DNA of 64,000 nucleotides from Mycobacterium sp. ELW1 (GCF_008329905.1 NZ_CP032155.1:1612001-1676000), one strand, 5' to 3'; shown: positions 18,743 through 29,539, counted from the first letter of the stretch. Notes: generated from the letters alone by a model not told the origin. Program-made: numbers and translations.

Positions 18743-20254
18743 TCATGGGAAGTTCAAATTTTGAGGACTCGGCGAGTGTAGAGGAATCGAAACTGTGAAT
18801 CGGGTGTTCCCCGGTTTCGACTCCACCTCCACGGTTCCCCTGTGGGCCTGAACGATGGAGCGCACGATCGCCAATCCCAAACCGCTGGAACCAGACTCAC
18901 GTGCGCGAGCTCTGTCAGCGCGGACGAATCGATCGAAGAGATTGGGTATGACCTCGGGGGGAATGCCGGGCCCGTCGTCACTGACGACCATCTTCACCGT
19001 GGCCGGGTCACCGGGTGCGATGTCGACCGCCGCCGTGACATTGACGCCGGCCGGAGTGTGGATGCGCGCGTTGGCCAGCAGATTGGCCAGCACTTGATGT
19101 AGGCGTGCTCTGTCGCCGCGGATCCGTACCTGGTGATCGGGGAGCTGGAGGTGGAAGCGGTGATCGGGCGCACTCACCGCGGCGTCGTTCACCGCGTCGG
19201 CCACCAGGTCGCACAACTCCACTTCCTCGATATCGAGATCATCTCGTTCCTCGAGGCGAGACAGCAGCAGCAGGTCGGCGACCAGGACGGACATCCGGCG
19301 GGACTCGGCCTCGATGCGCGCCAGGGCGTACTCCGTGGTCTCCGGCAGCGTCGCGCTGTCCTGCCGGGTCAGCTCCGCATAACCGAGGATCGAGGCCAGC
19401 GGGGTCCGCAGCTCGTGGCTGGCATCAGCCAGGAACTGCCGCATGCGCCGGTCGGAGGCAGCCAGGTCTGCGAGTGCGGAGTCGACGTTGATGAGCAGCC
19501 TGTTCAAGGCGTGTCCGACGACTCCGACATCGGATTCCGGGTCGGTGTCGGATTCATCGACACGCGCAGTGATGCGGGTCTCTGTTCCATCCAGCCGCAG
19601 CGTCGCTACCTGACCGGCAACTGCGGCGATGCGGCGCAGAGGCTTGAGGGCGTGACTGACCGTCCACACCGTGCCGATTCCGGTCGCCAACAGCGCCAGC
19701 ACGACAAGGACGACGACGATGAGCGTCTCGTGCGCCACCGTCTTCTCTGCCGGTCCCAAGGAAACGGCTGCCACCAGCCGTTCTCCGGCACCGACGTCCC
19801 GGCTGTCCGCCCGATACGGACCGAGTTCACCGAGTTGGACGGTACGCGGCCCGCCATCAGCCCAATTCACGGCTTCCATGGCGCGCTGGGCATCGGCCGA
19901 CGCCGGTAGTTGTGCGCCGTCGGCGAACACATTGGAGTAGACCACGGCGCCATCACGAACCACCGCGATCGCTGTGCCCGGCGCCTGGTTCTGGAAGGCG
20001 CTCGCGCGTCCCATCGGCATGCCGGTCGCGTCGGGGGCAATGGTGCGCTGGGCGTCCCACTTGGCATAGGCATAGGAGAACGCCGCAAGAGAGTTCGCCA
20101 CCTGGGTGTCGCTGAGGCGAATCGCCTCGTCGCGCAGACTCACCACCGCCACCGTGCCGACGACGATCAAGGCGACGCTGACGATGGAGGACACTCCGAT
20201 GGCGAGCTGGCGTCGAAGGGAGCGACGCCTCCACCACCGTTTCGAAGGGGTCAT
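18743..20254 (-). CDS. Sensor histidine kinase of an OmpR-type two-component system
   Basis: This 503-residue membrane kinase has TM1 at about residues 18-40 (SIVSVALIVVGTVAVVSL), an extracytoplasmic sensor region of ~130 residues, TM2 near 170-195 and HAMP. HisKA follows with the phospho-acceptor His in DASHELRTPLAS, then a HATPase domain: N box HQVLANLLANARIH, G1 DDGPGIP, G2 GSSGLGLAI. Layout and length resemble mycobacterial TrcS. Its ATG overlaps the response-regulator stop (ATGA), so the pair is translationally coupled. The signal sensed is unknown. Confidence 0.88.
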   Translation of the reverse strand: MTPSKRWWRRRSLRRQLAIGVSSIVSVALIVVGTVAVVSLRDEAIRLSDTQVANSLAAFSYAYAKWDAQRTIAPDATGMPMGRASAFQNQAPGTAIAVVRDGAVVYSNVFADGAQLPASADAQRAMEAVNWADGGPRTVQLGELGPYRADSRDVGAGERLVAAVSLGPAEKTVAHETLIVVVLVVLALLATGIGTVWTVSHALKPLRRIAAVAGQVATLRLDGTETRITARVDESDTDPESDVGVVGHALNRLLINVDSALADLAASDRRMRQFLADASHELRTPLASILGYAELTRQDSATLPETTEYALARIEAESRRMSVLVADLLLLSRLEERDDLDIEEVELCDLVADAVNDAAVSAPDHRFHLQLPDHQVRIRGDRARLHQVLANLLANARIHTPAGVNVTAAVDIAPGDPATVKMVVSDDGPGIPPEVIPNLFDRFVRADRARARESGSSGLGLAIVRSIVQAHRGTVEVESKPGNTRFTVSIPLHSPSPQNLNFP

Positions 20255-21036
20255 TGCTCCTCGGGCGGGCGCAACATGTAGCCGACCCCGCGCACGGTCT
20301 GAATCATCGGCTTCCGTCCGTCGTCGATCTTGCGGCGCAGATAGGAGATGTAGAGGTCGACGATGCTGGAGCGACCGCCGAAGTTGTAGTTCCACACCCG
20401 GTCGAGAATTTCCGCGCGGGTGACGGCGCGCCGGGCGTTGCGCATCATGTAGCGCAACAACTCGAACTCGGTCGAGGTCAACGTGATTCGCTCACCGCCC
20501 CGGGTTACCTCCCTGCTAGGGCCTGAGAGAACCAGGTCAGCAACTTTGAGGGTTTCCTCGCTGGGATCGGTCATCGCGTTGGCCCTTCGCAGCAGGCCCC
20601 GCAACCGTGCGACGAGTTCTTCCAAGCTGAACGGCTTGGTCAGATAGTCGTCGGCTCCCGCGGTCAGTCCTTGGACGCGATCCATCACCGAGTCCCTAGC
20701 GGTCAGGAAGAGCGTCGGGGTGTACCGGTCGTTCTCGCGGATCTGCTTCAAGATCTGCAAGCCATCGGTGTCGGGCAGCATGATGTCCAGGACCAGCAAA
20801 TCCGGTTCGAAGTCGCGGAATTTCTCAGCGGCCTGTTCACCGTTGTGTGCCACCTCGATGTCCCAGCCCTCATAGTTGAGAGCCATCCGCACGAGATTGG
20901 TCAGCGCCGGCTCGTCGTCGACCAGCAGCACGCGGATCGGCGTTCCATCCGCGCGGGTGATCCGCGGCGATTGACCGAGCACGGCCTGCCGACGTGGACG
21001 AGAACCGGGCGCCTGAGAATTTACCGACGTAGCCAT
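20251..21036 (-). CDS. OmpR-family DNA-binding response regulator
   Basis: The protein has ~261 residues. The receiver domain (about 35-150) has acidic residues in LLVDDEP, the phospho-acceptor Asp in LLVLDIMLPDTDG, Thr in LFLTARDS and Lys in LTKPFSLEE. A winged-helix Trans_reg_C domain (about 165-258) contains TSTEFELLRYMM, SSIVDLYISYLRRKID and the terminal TVRGVGYMLRPP. It partners the kinase that follows and resembles TrcR. An in-frame start at 21060 is also possible; neither has a strong ribosome site. Confidence 0.88.
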   Translation of the reverse strand: MATSVNSQAPGSRPRRQAVLGQSPRITRADGTPIRVLLVDDEPALTNLVRMALNYEGWDIEVAHNGEQAAEKFRDFEPDLLVLDIMLPDTDGLQILKQIRENDRYTPTLFLTARDSVMDRVQGLTAGADDYLTKPFSLEELVARLRGLLRRANAMTDPSEETLKVADLVLSGPSREVTRGGERITLTSTEFELLRYMMRNARRAVTRAEILDRVWNYNFGGRSSIVDLYISYLRRKIDDGRKPMIQTVRGVGYMLRPPEEQ

Positions 21037-21062
21037 GCCATCAATGTTGGCCAAACACATGA

Positions 21063-21130
21063 TGAATTGTCATGAAATCCATACTTGCTTCAAATGTGCG
21101 GATTTCACACCGACGTCATCGAATCGTCAT
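21063..21130. promoter_or_regulatory. Inverted and direct repeats upstream of the response regulator
   Basis: TGAAATCC (21072-21079) and GGATTTCA (21099-21106) form an 8-bp inverted repeat. GAATTGTCATG (21063-21073) recurs as GAATCGTCATG at 21120-21130. OmpR-type regulators often bind such repeats in their own promoters. Autoregulation is a guess from position only. Confidence 0.3.
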
Positions 21131-21172
21131 GCCGTCCCGGCTGGCGGCTACATTGATCGCAGAGGCTGAGGC

Positions 21173-24100
21173 CTAGCCGAACGCCTCGTCGATGATCTCC
21201 TGCTGCTCGACGGCGTGCACCTTCGACGAGCCCGACGACGGCGCAGACATCGCGCGCCGCGAGATCCGCTTGATGCCGGTCAGCTTCTCCGGCAACAACT
21301 CCGGCAGCGTCAGGCCGAACGTCGGCCAGGCGCCCTGGTTCGCCGGCTCCTCCTGCACCCAGAAGAATTCCTTGGCATTCGGGTACGAGTCCAAGGTGTT
21401 GCTCAGCCGCCGCTTGGGCAGCGGCGCCAGCTGCTCGACGCGGACGATCGCGACGTCGTCGCGCTTGTCCTTGTCCTTGCGCGCCGCCAACTCGTAGTAG
21501 ATCTTGCCGCTGGTCAACAGGATTCGGGTGACCTTGTTGCGGTCGCCCTCGCCGTCGGTGTAGGTCGGCTCCTCCAGGATCGACCGGAACTTCTGTTCGG
21601 TGAAGTCCCGGATGTCGCTGACGGCAGCCTTGTTGCGCAGCATCGACTTCGGCGTGAACACGATCAGCGGACGGTGCACCCCGTCGAGGCCGTGCCGGCG
21701 CAGCAGGTGGAAGTAGTTCGCCGGGGTGGACGGCAGCGCGATCGTCATCGAGCCCTCGGCCCACAGCTGCAGGAACCGCTCGATGCGGCCCGACGTGTGG
21801 TCGGGGCCCTGGCCCTCGTGGCCGTGGGGGAGCAGCAGCACCACATCGGAGAGCTGGCCCCATTTGGCCTCACCGGAGCTGATGAACTCGTCGATGATGG
21901 ATTGCGCGCCGTTGACGAAGTCGCCGAACTGCGCTTCCCACAGCACCAGGGCGTCCGGATTGCCCACCGAGTAGCCGTATTCGAAGCCGACCGCCGCGTA
22001 CTCCGAGAGCGCCGAGTCGTACACCAGGAACCGGCCGCCGGTCGGGGTGCCGTCCGGGTTGACGGTCAGCAGGTCCAGCGGGGTGAACTCCGCACCGGTT
22101 TTGCGGTCGATGATCACCGAGTGCCGCTGGGTGAACGTGCCGCGTCGGGTGTCCTGCCCGGAGAACCGGATCAGTTTGCCCTCGGCCAAAAATGTTCCGA
22201 GCGCCAGCAATTCGGCGAAGGCCCAGTCGACCTTGCCCTCGTAGGCCATCTCGCGGCGCTTCTCCAGCACCGGCTTGACGCGCGGGTGCACGCTGAAGCC
22301 CTCGGGGAACGCCAGGTGTGCATCGCCGATGCGGGCCAACAGCGACTTGTCCACCGCGGTGGTCATACCGCGGGGGATCATCTGGTCTTCTTCGACCGAC
22401 TCGCTGGGTTCGACCTCGTGCTTCTCGAGATCGCGAACCTCGTTGAACACCCGCTCCAGCTGACCCTGGTAGTCGCGCAGTGCGTCCTCGGCCTCTTTCA
22501 TCGAGATGTCGCCACGGCCGATGAGGGCTTCGGTGTAGGTCTTGCGGACACCGCGCTTGGTGTCGATGACGTCGTACATGTAGGGCTGGGTCATCGACGG
22601 GTCGTCACCTTCGTTGTGCCCGCGACGGCGGTAGCACAGCATGTCGATGATGACGTCCTTGTTGAACTTCTGCCGGAAGTCCACCGCCAGGCGGGCCACC
22701 CAGACGCACGCCTCGGGGTCGTCGCCGTTGACGTGGAAGATGGGCGCCCCACCATCTTTGCGACGTCGGTGCAGTACTCCGAGCTGCGCGAGTCCTGCGG
22801 CGAGGTGGTGAAACCGATCTGGTTGTTGACGATGATGTGGATCGTGCCGCCGGTGCGGTAGCCACGCAGCAGCGCCAGGTTGAGCGTTTCGGCCACCACG
22901 CCCTGGCCGGCGAAGGCCGCATCGCCGTGCAGCATCATCGGCATGACGGTGAAGCCCCGAGAATCTTCGGAGCCGTCTCCGTTGTATTCCAGCAGATCCT
23001 GTTTGGCCCGGACGATGCCTTCCATCACCGGGTCGACAGCCTCGAGGTGGGACGGGTTGGCGGTCAGCGACACCTCGATGTCGTTGTCGCCGAACATCTG
23101 GATGTAGTCGCCTCGAGCGCCGAGGTGGTACTTGACGTCGCCGGAGCCGTGCGCCTGCGAGGGGTTCAGATTGCCCTCGAACTCGCTGAAGATCTGCGAG
23201 TAGGGCTTGCCGACGATGTTGGCCAGCACGTTGAGCCGACCGCGGTGCGGCATGCCGATGACGACCTCGTCGAGCGCGTGCTCGGCGGCCTGGTCGATCG
23301 CGGCGTCCATCATCGGAATGACGGTTTCCGCGCCTTCCAGCGAGAAGCGCTTCTGCCCAACGTATTTGGTCTGCAGGAAGGTCTCGAAGGCTTCAGCCGC
23401 GTTCAGCTTGGACAGGATGTACTTCTGCTGGGCGACCGTCGGTCCCTCGTGCTTGACCTCGATGCGCTCCTGTAGCCACTTCTGCTGCTCGGGTTCCAGG
23501 ATGTGGGTGTACTCGACGCCGATGTGGCGGCAGTACGCGTCGCGAAGCAGCCCGAGCACATCGCGCAGCTTCTTGAACTCCTTGCCGGCGAACCCGTCGA
23601 CCTTGAACACCCGGTCGAGATCCCACAGCGTCAGCCCGTGGGTGTTGACGTCGAGGTCGGGGTGGCTGCGGAAGCGGGTCTTGTCCAGGCGCAGCGGGTC
23701 GATATCGGCCATCAGGTGCCCGCGGTTGCGGTAGGCCGCGATCAGCTCCATGACCCGGGCGTTCTTGTCGACGATCGAATCGGGGTTGTCGGTGCGCCAG
23801 CGGACCGGCTCGTAGGGGATACCGAGCTCGAAGAAGATCTCGTCGAAGAAGTCGTCGGAGAGCAGTAGTTGGTGGATGGTCCGCAGGAAATCGCCGGACT
23901 CCGCGCCCTGAATGATGCGGTGGTCGTAGGTCGACGTCAGCGTGATCAGCTTGCCGATACCGAGTTCGGCGATGCGCTCCTCGCTGGCGCCCTGGAACTC
24001 CGCCGGGTATTCCATCGCGCCGGCGCCGACGATCGCACCCTGCCCGGACATCAGCCGGGGCACCGAGTGCACGGTGCCGATGGTGCCGGGGTTGGTCAGC

Positions 24101-24924
24101 GAGATCGTCACCCCGGCGAAGTCTTCGGCGGTCAGCTTGCCGTCGCGAGCGCGCCGCACGATGTCTTCGTAGGCCGCGATGAACTGGCCGAACCGCATGG
24201 TCTCGCAGTTCTTGATCGCCGCGACGACCAGCGACCGCTTGCCGTCCTTGCCTTGGAGGTCGATCGCCAGGCCGAGATTGGTGTGCGCCGGGGTGACGGC
24301 GTTGGGCTTGCCGTCGATCTCGGCGAAGTGGCGGTTCATGTTGGGGAACGACTTGACCGCCTGCACGATCGCGTAGCCGAGCAGGTGGGTGAAGGACACC
24401 TTGCCGCCGCGGGTGCGCTTGAGGTGGTTGTTGATGACGATGCGGTTGTCGATCATCAGCTTCGCCGGGATGGCCCGCACACTGGTCGCGGTCGGGATCT
24501 GCAGCGAGCTGCTCATGTTCTTGACGACGGCCGCCGCCGCGCCACGCAACACCTGGGTCTCGTCGCCGTTATCCGACGACGACGCCGGTGCCGGCTTGGC
24601 CGCCGGCTCCTTGGCAGGCGCTTCCTTGGCGGGAGCTTTGGCCGGGGCGGCCTTCGCCGCGCCGTTGTCGGCCGGTGCGGGCTTCGCGGGGGCCGGCTTG
24701 GCCGGCGGGGGAGCCGGTGCGGCCTCCGGCGGAGCGACGGGCGCCCTGGTCGCCGTGGACTGCCCGTTGCCGCCGGCGGTCGAGTCGGTGGTCGGCTCCG
24801 GGTTGTAGTCGACCAGGAACTCGTGCCAACTCGGATCGACCGAGGAGGGGTCGTCGCGGAACTTGCGGTACATCTCCTCGACCAGCCATTCGTTCTGTCC
24901 GAATGGTGAACTAGTACTGCTCAC
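21173..24924 (-). CDS. kgd: Multifunctional 2-oxoglutarate metabolism enzyme Kgd; frame broken by 1-bp deletion
   Basis: Kgd (SucA/OdhA-like) is the E1o subunit of 2-oxoglutarate dehydrogenase and also acts as 2-oxoglutarate decarboxylase and 2-hydroxy-3-oxoadipate synthase. N-terminal [15 protein letters not shown] is followed by an Ala/Pro/Lys-rich linker (about 45-135), a succinyltransferase-like domain with [15 protein letters not shown], and the thiamine-dependent E1 domain with GHNEGDDPS, ending [10 protein letters not shown]. The reading frame shifts at the C run 22747-22750; one extra base gives a 1,250-residue protein continuous with known Kgd (AKMVG[A]PIFH). The GTG start at 24924 has GAGGAAC upstream. 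It is a core metabolic gene, so the shift is probably a sequence error. Confidence 0.93.
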
Positions 24925-25104
24925 GGCAGTTCCTCGCCTCAATTCCTTCGTCCCGGCAAGCCGTGCTCGGACGGTTTGCCCCACTCTTGCGCCACTTCAC
25001 CTGGCCGCCGCCTAAAAGGCTATCGCTTCTCGGGTGTTCCCGAAGCACGTCAGCTCCATGCCCGAAGGTGGTGCGACAACCGGTCGTCGGAGGTCGGCGA
25101 ACGG

Positions 25105-25845
25105 TTATCCGCCCGGCTCGATCGCAGGCAGCAGGTGCAAGCTCACCGGCCACCGGCTGGGCGCGGGCCCAAATGCCGCGCGGGCGTTGTTCACTATCTT
25201 TTTGCCCATCATTCGGTTGCCACCGCCACCGACCGCGGCGCCGATGCCGACGGGCAGCATCTTGCCGAATGCCATCGCCGACCGCTTGAGCGTGAACCGC
25301 TTGACGAAGTAGCGCATCAGGCGGGTGTTCAGCTGGGCCAGCGCTGGCAACGGCAGCATGTCCGCACCCTCGGCCAGCCACGCGCCGCTGGTGCGGCTCG
25401 GGCCGATCAGGTCGGCGATCGCGCCCCTGCTCTCCTCACCGACGAGCACCGCCAGCACCAGCGCGCGGCGGCGCTCCCGCTGCTCGAGCGGGATGCCATG
25501 GACGTCGGCGACGGCGAGGACGAACACCGTGGTGGCCTCCAGGAACACCAGCGTCTCGCCGGCGACCGCCGATAACGCCGCCAGTGTGCCGATGCCGGGG
25601 AACGCCGCCGCCGATCCGACGGCGGCACCGCTGGCCATCACCGCGGCCAGGTAGCGCTTCTCGAGCTTGGTGACGATCTCGGCGGGGGTGGCTTCCGGGT
25701 TGGATCGACGCAGCCGCGCGACGTAGGCCCGGACGGCCGGCGCCTGGGCGCGGGTGCTGCGCTCGAGGATCTGGGAGAGCACCCGCGCGGACATCGTCGC
25801 GTCGTCCTCGACCTTGGCCGGCAATTGCTCGCGACGGAGCTTCAT
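25105..25845 (-). CDS. Conserved mycobacterial alanine-rich protein (Rv1249c-like)
   Basis: This 246-residue protein begins with a basic helical region (YVARLRRSNPEATPAEIVTKLEKRY), followed by a glycine/alanine-rich hydrophobic stretch (about 65-105: GSAAAFPGIGTLAALSAVAG) that may insert in the membrane. Later regions are helical, with a second Gly-rich run (GIGAAVGGGGNRMMG). No catalytic motif is visible. It lies upstream of kgd on the same strand with a ~180-bp gap, the same arrangement as in M. tuberculosis. Function unknown. Confidence 0.75.
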   Translation of the reverse strand: MKLRREQLPAKVEDDATMSARVLSQILERSTRAQAPAVRAYVARLRRSNPEATPAEIVTKLEKRYLAAVMASGAAVGSAAAFPGIGTLAALSAVAGETLVFLEATTVFVLAVADVHGIPLEQRERRRALVLAVLVGEESRGAIADLIGPSRTSGAWLAEGADMLPLPALAQLNTRLMRYFVKRFTLKRSAMAFGKMLPVGIGAAVGGGGNRMMGKKIVNNARAAFGPAPSRWPVSLHLLPAIEPGG

Positions 25846-25983
25846 GGGTGTGCCTTCCTGATAGGCGTAACACCAGGCTAACGAACGACCACCAGGGAAA
25901 GGTGCCTCGCGGTGATCCCGGTCACCGTGCGTCGGATAGCCGCAGGAGGAACAAATAAACGGCTGGGCGTGCTGTGGTTCGGC

Positions 25984-27255
25984 ATGGCAGCATCGCGAAT
26001 TGTGACGGCCACCGATAACGCGACGTCCGAGGTCGCCGAGGTGGCAACGCCGAGCCGGCTGCGGATGATCGTCGTGCTGGGCGCGCTGGTCGCGCTGGGG
26101 CCGCTGACGATCGACATGTATCTGCCTGCGCTTCCGCGGATCGCCGACGAGCTGGGGGTGTCCTCGTCGGTGGCGCAGTTGACGCTGACCGGAACGCTGG
26201 CCGGGTTGGCGCTCGGGCAGCTCATCGTCGGCCCGCTATCGGATTCGCTGGGCCGCCGCCGTCCGCTGATGGCCGGGATCGCGTTGCACATGCTGGCGTC
26301 ACTGCTGTGCTTGTTCGCGCCCGACGTCGCCGTGCTGAGCCTGGCCCGCGGTCTGCAGGGGATGGGCGCGGCCGCCGCGATGGTGGTCGCCGTCGCTGTC
26401 GTCGGTGACCTGTTCGACGACAGCGACGCGGCAACCGTGATGTCGCGGCTCATGCTGATCCTCGGGGTGGCGCCGATCGTCGCGCCGTCGCTCGGGGCGG
26501 CGGTGCTGCTCAAGGCGTCCTGGCACTGGATATTCGCGGTGTTGATCGTCCTGGCGGGCGCACTGCTGCTGGTCGCCGCGCTCGCACTGCCGGAGACCCT
26601 CCCGGTCGGCAACCGTCGCCCGCTGCGAATCCGCTCGATCGTCGCGACCTACGGGACGCTGCTGCGCGATGTGAAGTTCGTCATCCTGGTGATCGTCGGG
26701 GCGCTCGGGATGGCCGGGCTGTTCGCCTATATCGCCGGCGCGGCGTTCGTCCTTCAGGGCCGCCATGGCCTGGATCAGCAGACCTTCGCGTTGGTGTTCG
26801 GCGCGGGTGCGATCGCGTTCGTGATCGCCACCCAACTCAATGTCGTTCTGCTGCGCCGGTTTTCACCCCAACGCATCCTGCTGTGGGCGCTGGCCGCCGC
26901 GACCGTGGTGGGCGCGAGCTTTATCGTGCTGTCGGTGACGCACACCGGCGGCATCTACGGCTTCCTGGTGCCCGTGTGGGCGGTGCTGGCGATGATGGGC
27001 TTCGTCATCCCGAACGCTCCCGCCGTCGCGCTGTCACGCCACCACGAAGCCTCCGGAACCGCCGCCGCCCTGCTGGGCGCTGCGCAGTTCAGTGTCGGCG
27101 CGGCCATCGCGCCGGTCGTCGGCCTGATGGGCAATGACGAGATCGCACTGTCGGTGGTGATGACCGCCGGTGTGGCCATCGCATTGGTGGCGCTGCTGTT
27201 CGTCGGCGGCACCGACGACATCGCCCACGACGTCCCCGCGTTGAGAACGCACTGA
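25984..27255 (+). CDS. Bcr/CflA-type MFS drug efflux transporter
   Basis: This is a 12-helix MFS transporter of 423 residues. The DHA1 Bcr/CflA signature is clear: TIDMYLPALPRIADEL in helix 1, motif A GPLSDSLGRRRPL between helices 2 and 3, ARGLQGMGAAAAMV in helix 4, and LMLILGVAPIVAPSLGA (motif C-like) in helix 5. Relatives export bicyclomycin, chloramphenicol or sulfonamides by proton antiport. The start is uncertain: the ATG at 25984 lies ~34 bp past an AGGAGGA (25944-25950), and an in-frame GTG at 25912 is the alternative. It has no counterpart in the H37Rv order. Confidence 0.85.
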   Translation: MAASRIVTATDNATSEVAEVATPSRLRMIVVLGALVALGPLTIDMYLPALPRIADELGVSSSVAQLTLTGTLAGLALGQLIVGPLSDSLGRRRPLMAGIALHMLASLLCLFAPDVAVLSLARGLQGMGAAAAMVVAVAVVGDLFDDSDAATVMSRLMLILGVAPIVAPSLGAAVLLKASWHWIFAVLIVLAGALLLVAALALPETLPVGNRRPLRIRSIVATYGTLLRDVKFVILVIVGALGMAGLFAYIAGAAFVLQGRHGLDQQTFALVFGAGAIAFVIATQLNVVLLRRFSPQRILLWALAAATVVGASFIVLSVTHTGGIYGFLVPVWAVLAMMGFVIPNAPAVALSRHHEASGTAAALLGAAQFSVGAAIAPVVGLMGNDEIALSVVMTAGVAIALVALLFVGGTDDIAHDVPALRTH

Positions 27256-27296
27256 GGGCGACGACATCGCGAAAGTCTCGCCCTCGGTGCGATGTC
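27254..27296 (+). terminator. Two interleaved hairpins after the Bcr/CflA gene
   Basis: GAGGGCGA (27254-27261) pairs with TCGCCCTC (27278-27285), while GACATCGC (27263-27270) pairs with GCGATGTC (27289-27296). The stems interleave, so they either form a pseudoknot or exclude each other. There is no T-run. The element begins at the stop codon of one transporter gene and precedes another by ~157 bp. Confidence 0.4.
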
Positions 27297-27452
27297 AACG
27301 GCTTGGGGCCGCGCCCTGGGCCCGCGGGAGGCTCGATAGGCTCGATCAGGCGGCGTGACGGCATGAGGCGCGGGGGCCCACCACACGTTTGACGGGGGTT
27401 TGGCGGGAGCGCGCGCCGACACCATCGCAGTAGCCGAAACGAGGTAGTGGAT

Positions 27453-29297
27453 ATGACCAGGAACATGGCCGGCCCGGCGCCGGACGTGGACTTGGACCCC
27501 GATCCGGTCGTGGCGCCCGACGTGCCGGCCAACCCGTGGCCCGCCCTGTGGGCCATGCTGGTCGGCTTCTTCATGATCCTGGTCGACTCGACGATCGTCG
27601 CCGTCGCGAATCCCAGCATCATGGACGGGCTCCAGATCACCGACTACGACACCGTGATCTGGGTGACCAGTGCGTACCTGCTGGCCTATGCCGTGCCGTT
27701 GCTGTTGGCCGGCCGCCTCGGTGACCGCTTCGGTCCCAAGAACCTCTACATCGTCGGGCTGGCGATCTTCACCGTGTCGTCGTTGTGGTGCGGTCTGGCC
27801 GGCTCGATCGACACGTTGATCGCCGCCCGTGTGGTTCAAGGGCTCGGCGCGGCGCTGCTGACGCCGCAGACCTTGTCGACGATCACCCGGATCTTCCCGC
27901 CTGAGCGTCGCGGCGTGGCGATGAGCCTGTGGGGTGCGACCGCCGGGGTGGCCACTCTTGTCGGCCCGCTGGCCGGCGGTGTGCTCGTCGGCCGGCTGGG
28001 CTGGGAGTGGATTTTTTTCGTCAATGTCCCCGTCGGTGTGATCGGTCTGGGGCTGGCGGTCTGGCTGATCCCGGCGCTACCCACCCGCACACACCGGTTC
28101 GACGTGGTCGGGGTGGCGCTGTCCGGGATCGGCATGTTCCTGGTGGTGTTCGGCCTGCAAGAAGGCCAGGGTCATCACTGGGCGGCGTGGATCTGGGCTG
28201 TGATCGTTGCCGGCATCGGGTTCTTCACCGCGTTCGTGTACTGGCAGTCGATCAACCGCAATGAGCCGCTGATCCCGCTGCAGATGTTCGCCGACCGGGA
28301 TTTCAGCCTGTCCAACATCGGTGTGGCCGTGATCGGTTTCGTCGTCACCGCGATGATGCTGCCGGTGATGTTCTACGCCCAGGTGGTGTGCGGGCTGTCG
28401 CCGACGCGCTCGGCGCTGCTGATCGCACCGATGGCGGTGTCCAGCGGTGTGCTCGCCCCGTTCGTGGGCCAGCTGACCGACCGGGTTCACCCCCGCCCGA
28501 TCCTGGGCTTCGGTTTCTCGGTTCTGGCGATCGCATTGACATGGCTGTCGATCGACATGACGCCGACGACGCCGATCTGGCGGCTGGTGCTGGCGCTGAC
28601 CGCGATGGGGGTCGGGATGGCGTTCATCTGGGCGCCGCTGGCCACCACCGCCACCCGCAACCTGCCGCCGCACCTGGCCGGCGCCGGTTCCGGGGTGTAC
28701 AACGCGACCCGTCAGGTCGGCTCCGTGCTGGGTAGCGCCGGGATGGCCGCGTTCATGGCGTCCCGGATCAGCGACGAGATGCCGGCCGCACCGACCGATG
28801 CCGCACCGAGCGACCTTGCGGTGCTTGCGCTTCCGGCATTCTTGCGGGAACCCTTCTCCGCTGCGCTGTCGCAGTCGATGCTGCTGCCGGCGTTCGGGGC
28901 GCTGTTCGGGATCGTGGCCGCCCTGTTCGTCGTCGGCGGGTTCGGCGGACCGCGCCCGGTCCGCGACGACGACGAGATCACCGACGAGATTCCCGTCTAC
29001 GACGACGGCTATGACGACGACCATTACCTGGAATACGTGGTGGACCGGGAATCGGTCGCCCCGCCGGTGCGCGACGAGCGCGACGACGCGACCGAGGTGA
29101 TCAGGTGGCACCCACCGATCGCGCAGCCCGAGCCGGTTGTGGAGCCGATTGGTCTGGCGCACAACGGTTTCCCTGTGGATGGTGACGGATCACGGCATCG
29201 TCTCGGCGATCCGGGTGAGCCGCGTCGGGCCCGCCACTACCGCGACGAGCCCGCGGAGGCACAGAGCTACGGCAGGCACTCGCGGCCGGGTGACTGA
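27453..29297 (+). CDS. DHA2-family (EmrB/QacA) MFS multidrug efflux transporter
   Basis: This 614-residue, 14-helix transporter has helix 1 [17 protein letters not shown] (DHA2 motif D1), motif [31 protein letters not shown], and the motif C-like [16 protein letters not shown]. The C-terminal ~115 residues are a long acidic, soluble tail ([19 protein letters not shown]), unusual for the family but seen in the mycobacterial ortholog Rv1250. I chose the ATG at 27453 because it lies 8 bp after GAGG; a GTG two codons upstream would be too close. Confidence 0.9.
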   Translation: MTRNMAGPAPDVDLDPDPVVAPDVPANPWPALWAMLVGFFMILVDSTIVAVANPSIMDGLQITDYDTVIWVTSAYLLAYAVPLLLAGRLGDRFGPKNLYIVGLAIFTVSSLWCGLAGSIDTLIAARVVQGLGAALLTPQTLSTITRIFPPERRGVAMSLWGATAGVATLVGPLAGGVLVGRLGWEWIFFVNVPVGVIGLGLAVWLIPALPTRTHRFDVVGVALSGIGMFLVVFGLQEGQGHHWAAWIWAVIVAGIGFFTAFVYWQSINRNEPLIPLQMFADRDFSLSNIGVAVIGFVVTAMMLPVMFYAQVVCGLSPTRSALLIAPMAVSSGVLAPFVGQLTDRVHPRPILGFGFSVLAIALTWLSIDMTPTTPIWRLVLALTAMGVGMAFIWAPLATTATRNLPPHLAGAGSGVYNATRQVGSVLGSAGMAAFMASRISDEMPAAPTDAAPSDLAVLALPAFLREPFSAALSQSMLLPAFGALFGIVAALFVVGGFGGPRPVRDDDEITDEIPVYDDGYDDDHYLEYVVDRESVAPPVRDERDDATEVIRWHPPIAQPEPVVEPIGLAHNGFPVDGDGSRHRLGDPGEPRRARHYRDEPAEAQSYGRHSRPGD

Positions 29298-29539
29298 CCC
29301 GAGGCGTCAATTTTCGGGTTCGCCGCGCGATCTGCCGCTAGCCTGACGGCAGCATTTTGAGATCGGTAGCGCCACGAACTGTCTTCACTGTGTTGATCGC
29401 TGCAACCGGCAGCGCCGACAGCAACGGACACGCAATGACATCGATCAGGCCGGCTTCGACCGTCGCCGCGGTGGGACTTGCGACCACGGGTTTGTCGCCG
29501 GTTGTGACGCGCGGGCCGGCCTTGGGAAGGGGCTTCGCC
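29298..29539. other. Short intergenic region before the propeller lipoprotein
   Basis: The gap is 242 bp. The downstream frame is open further upstream without family-like sequence. I see no repeat, RNA or additional gene that I could support. Confidence 0.3.

Noticed and set aside
24925..25381. Open frame between kgd and the Rv1249c-like gene
   Set aside because: It overlaps the Rv1249c-like gene in another frame and has no recognisable sequence; the true gap is ~180 bp.
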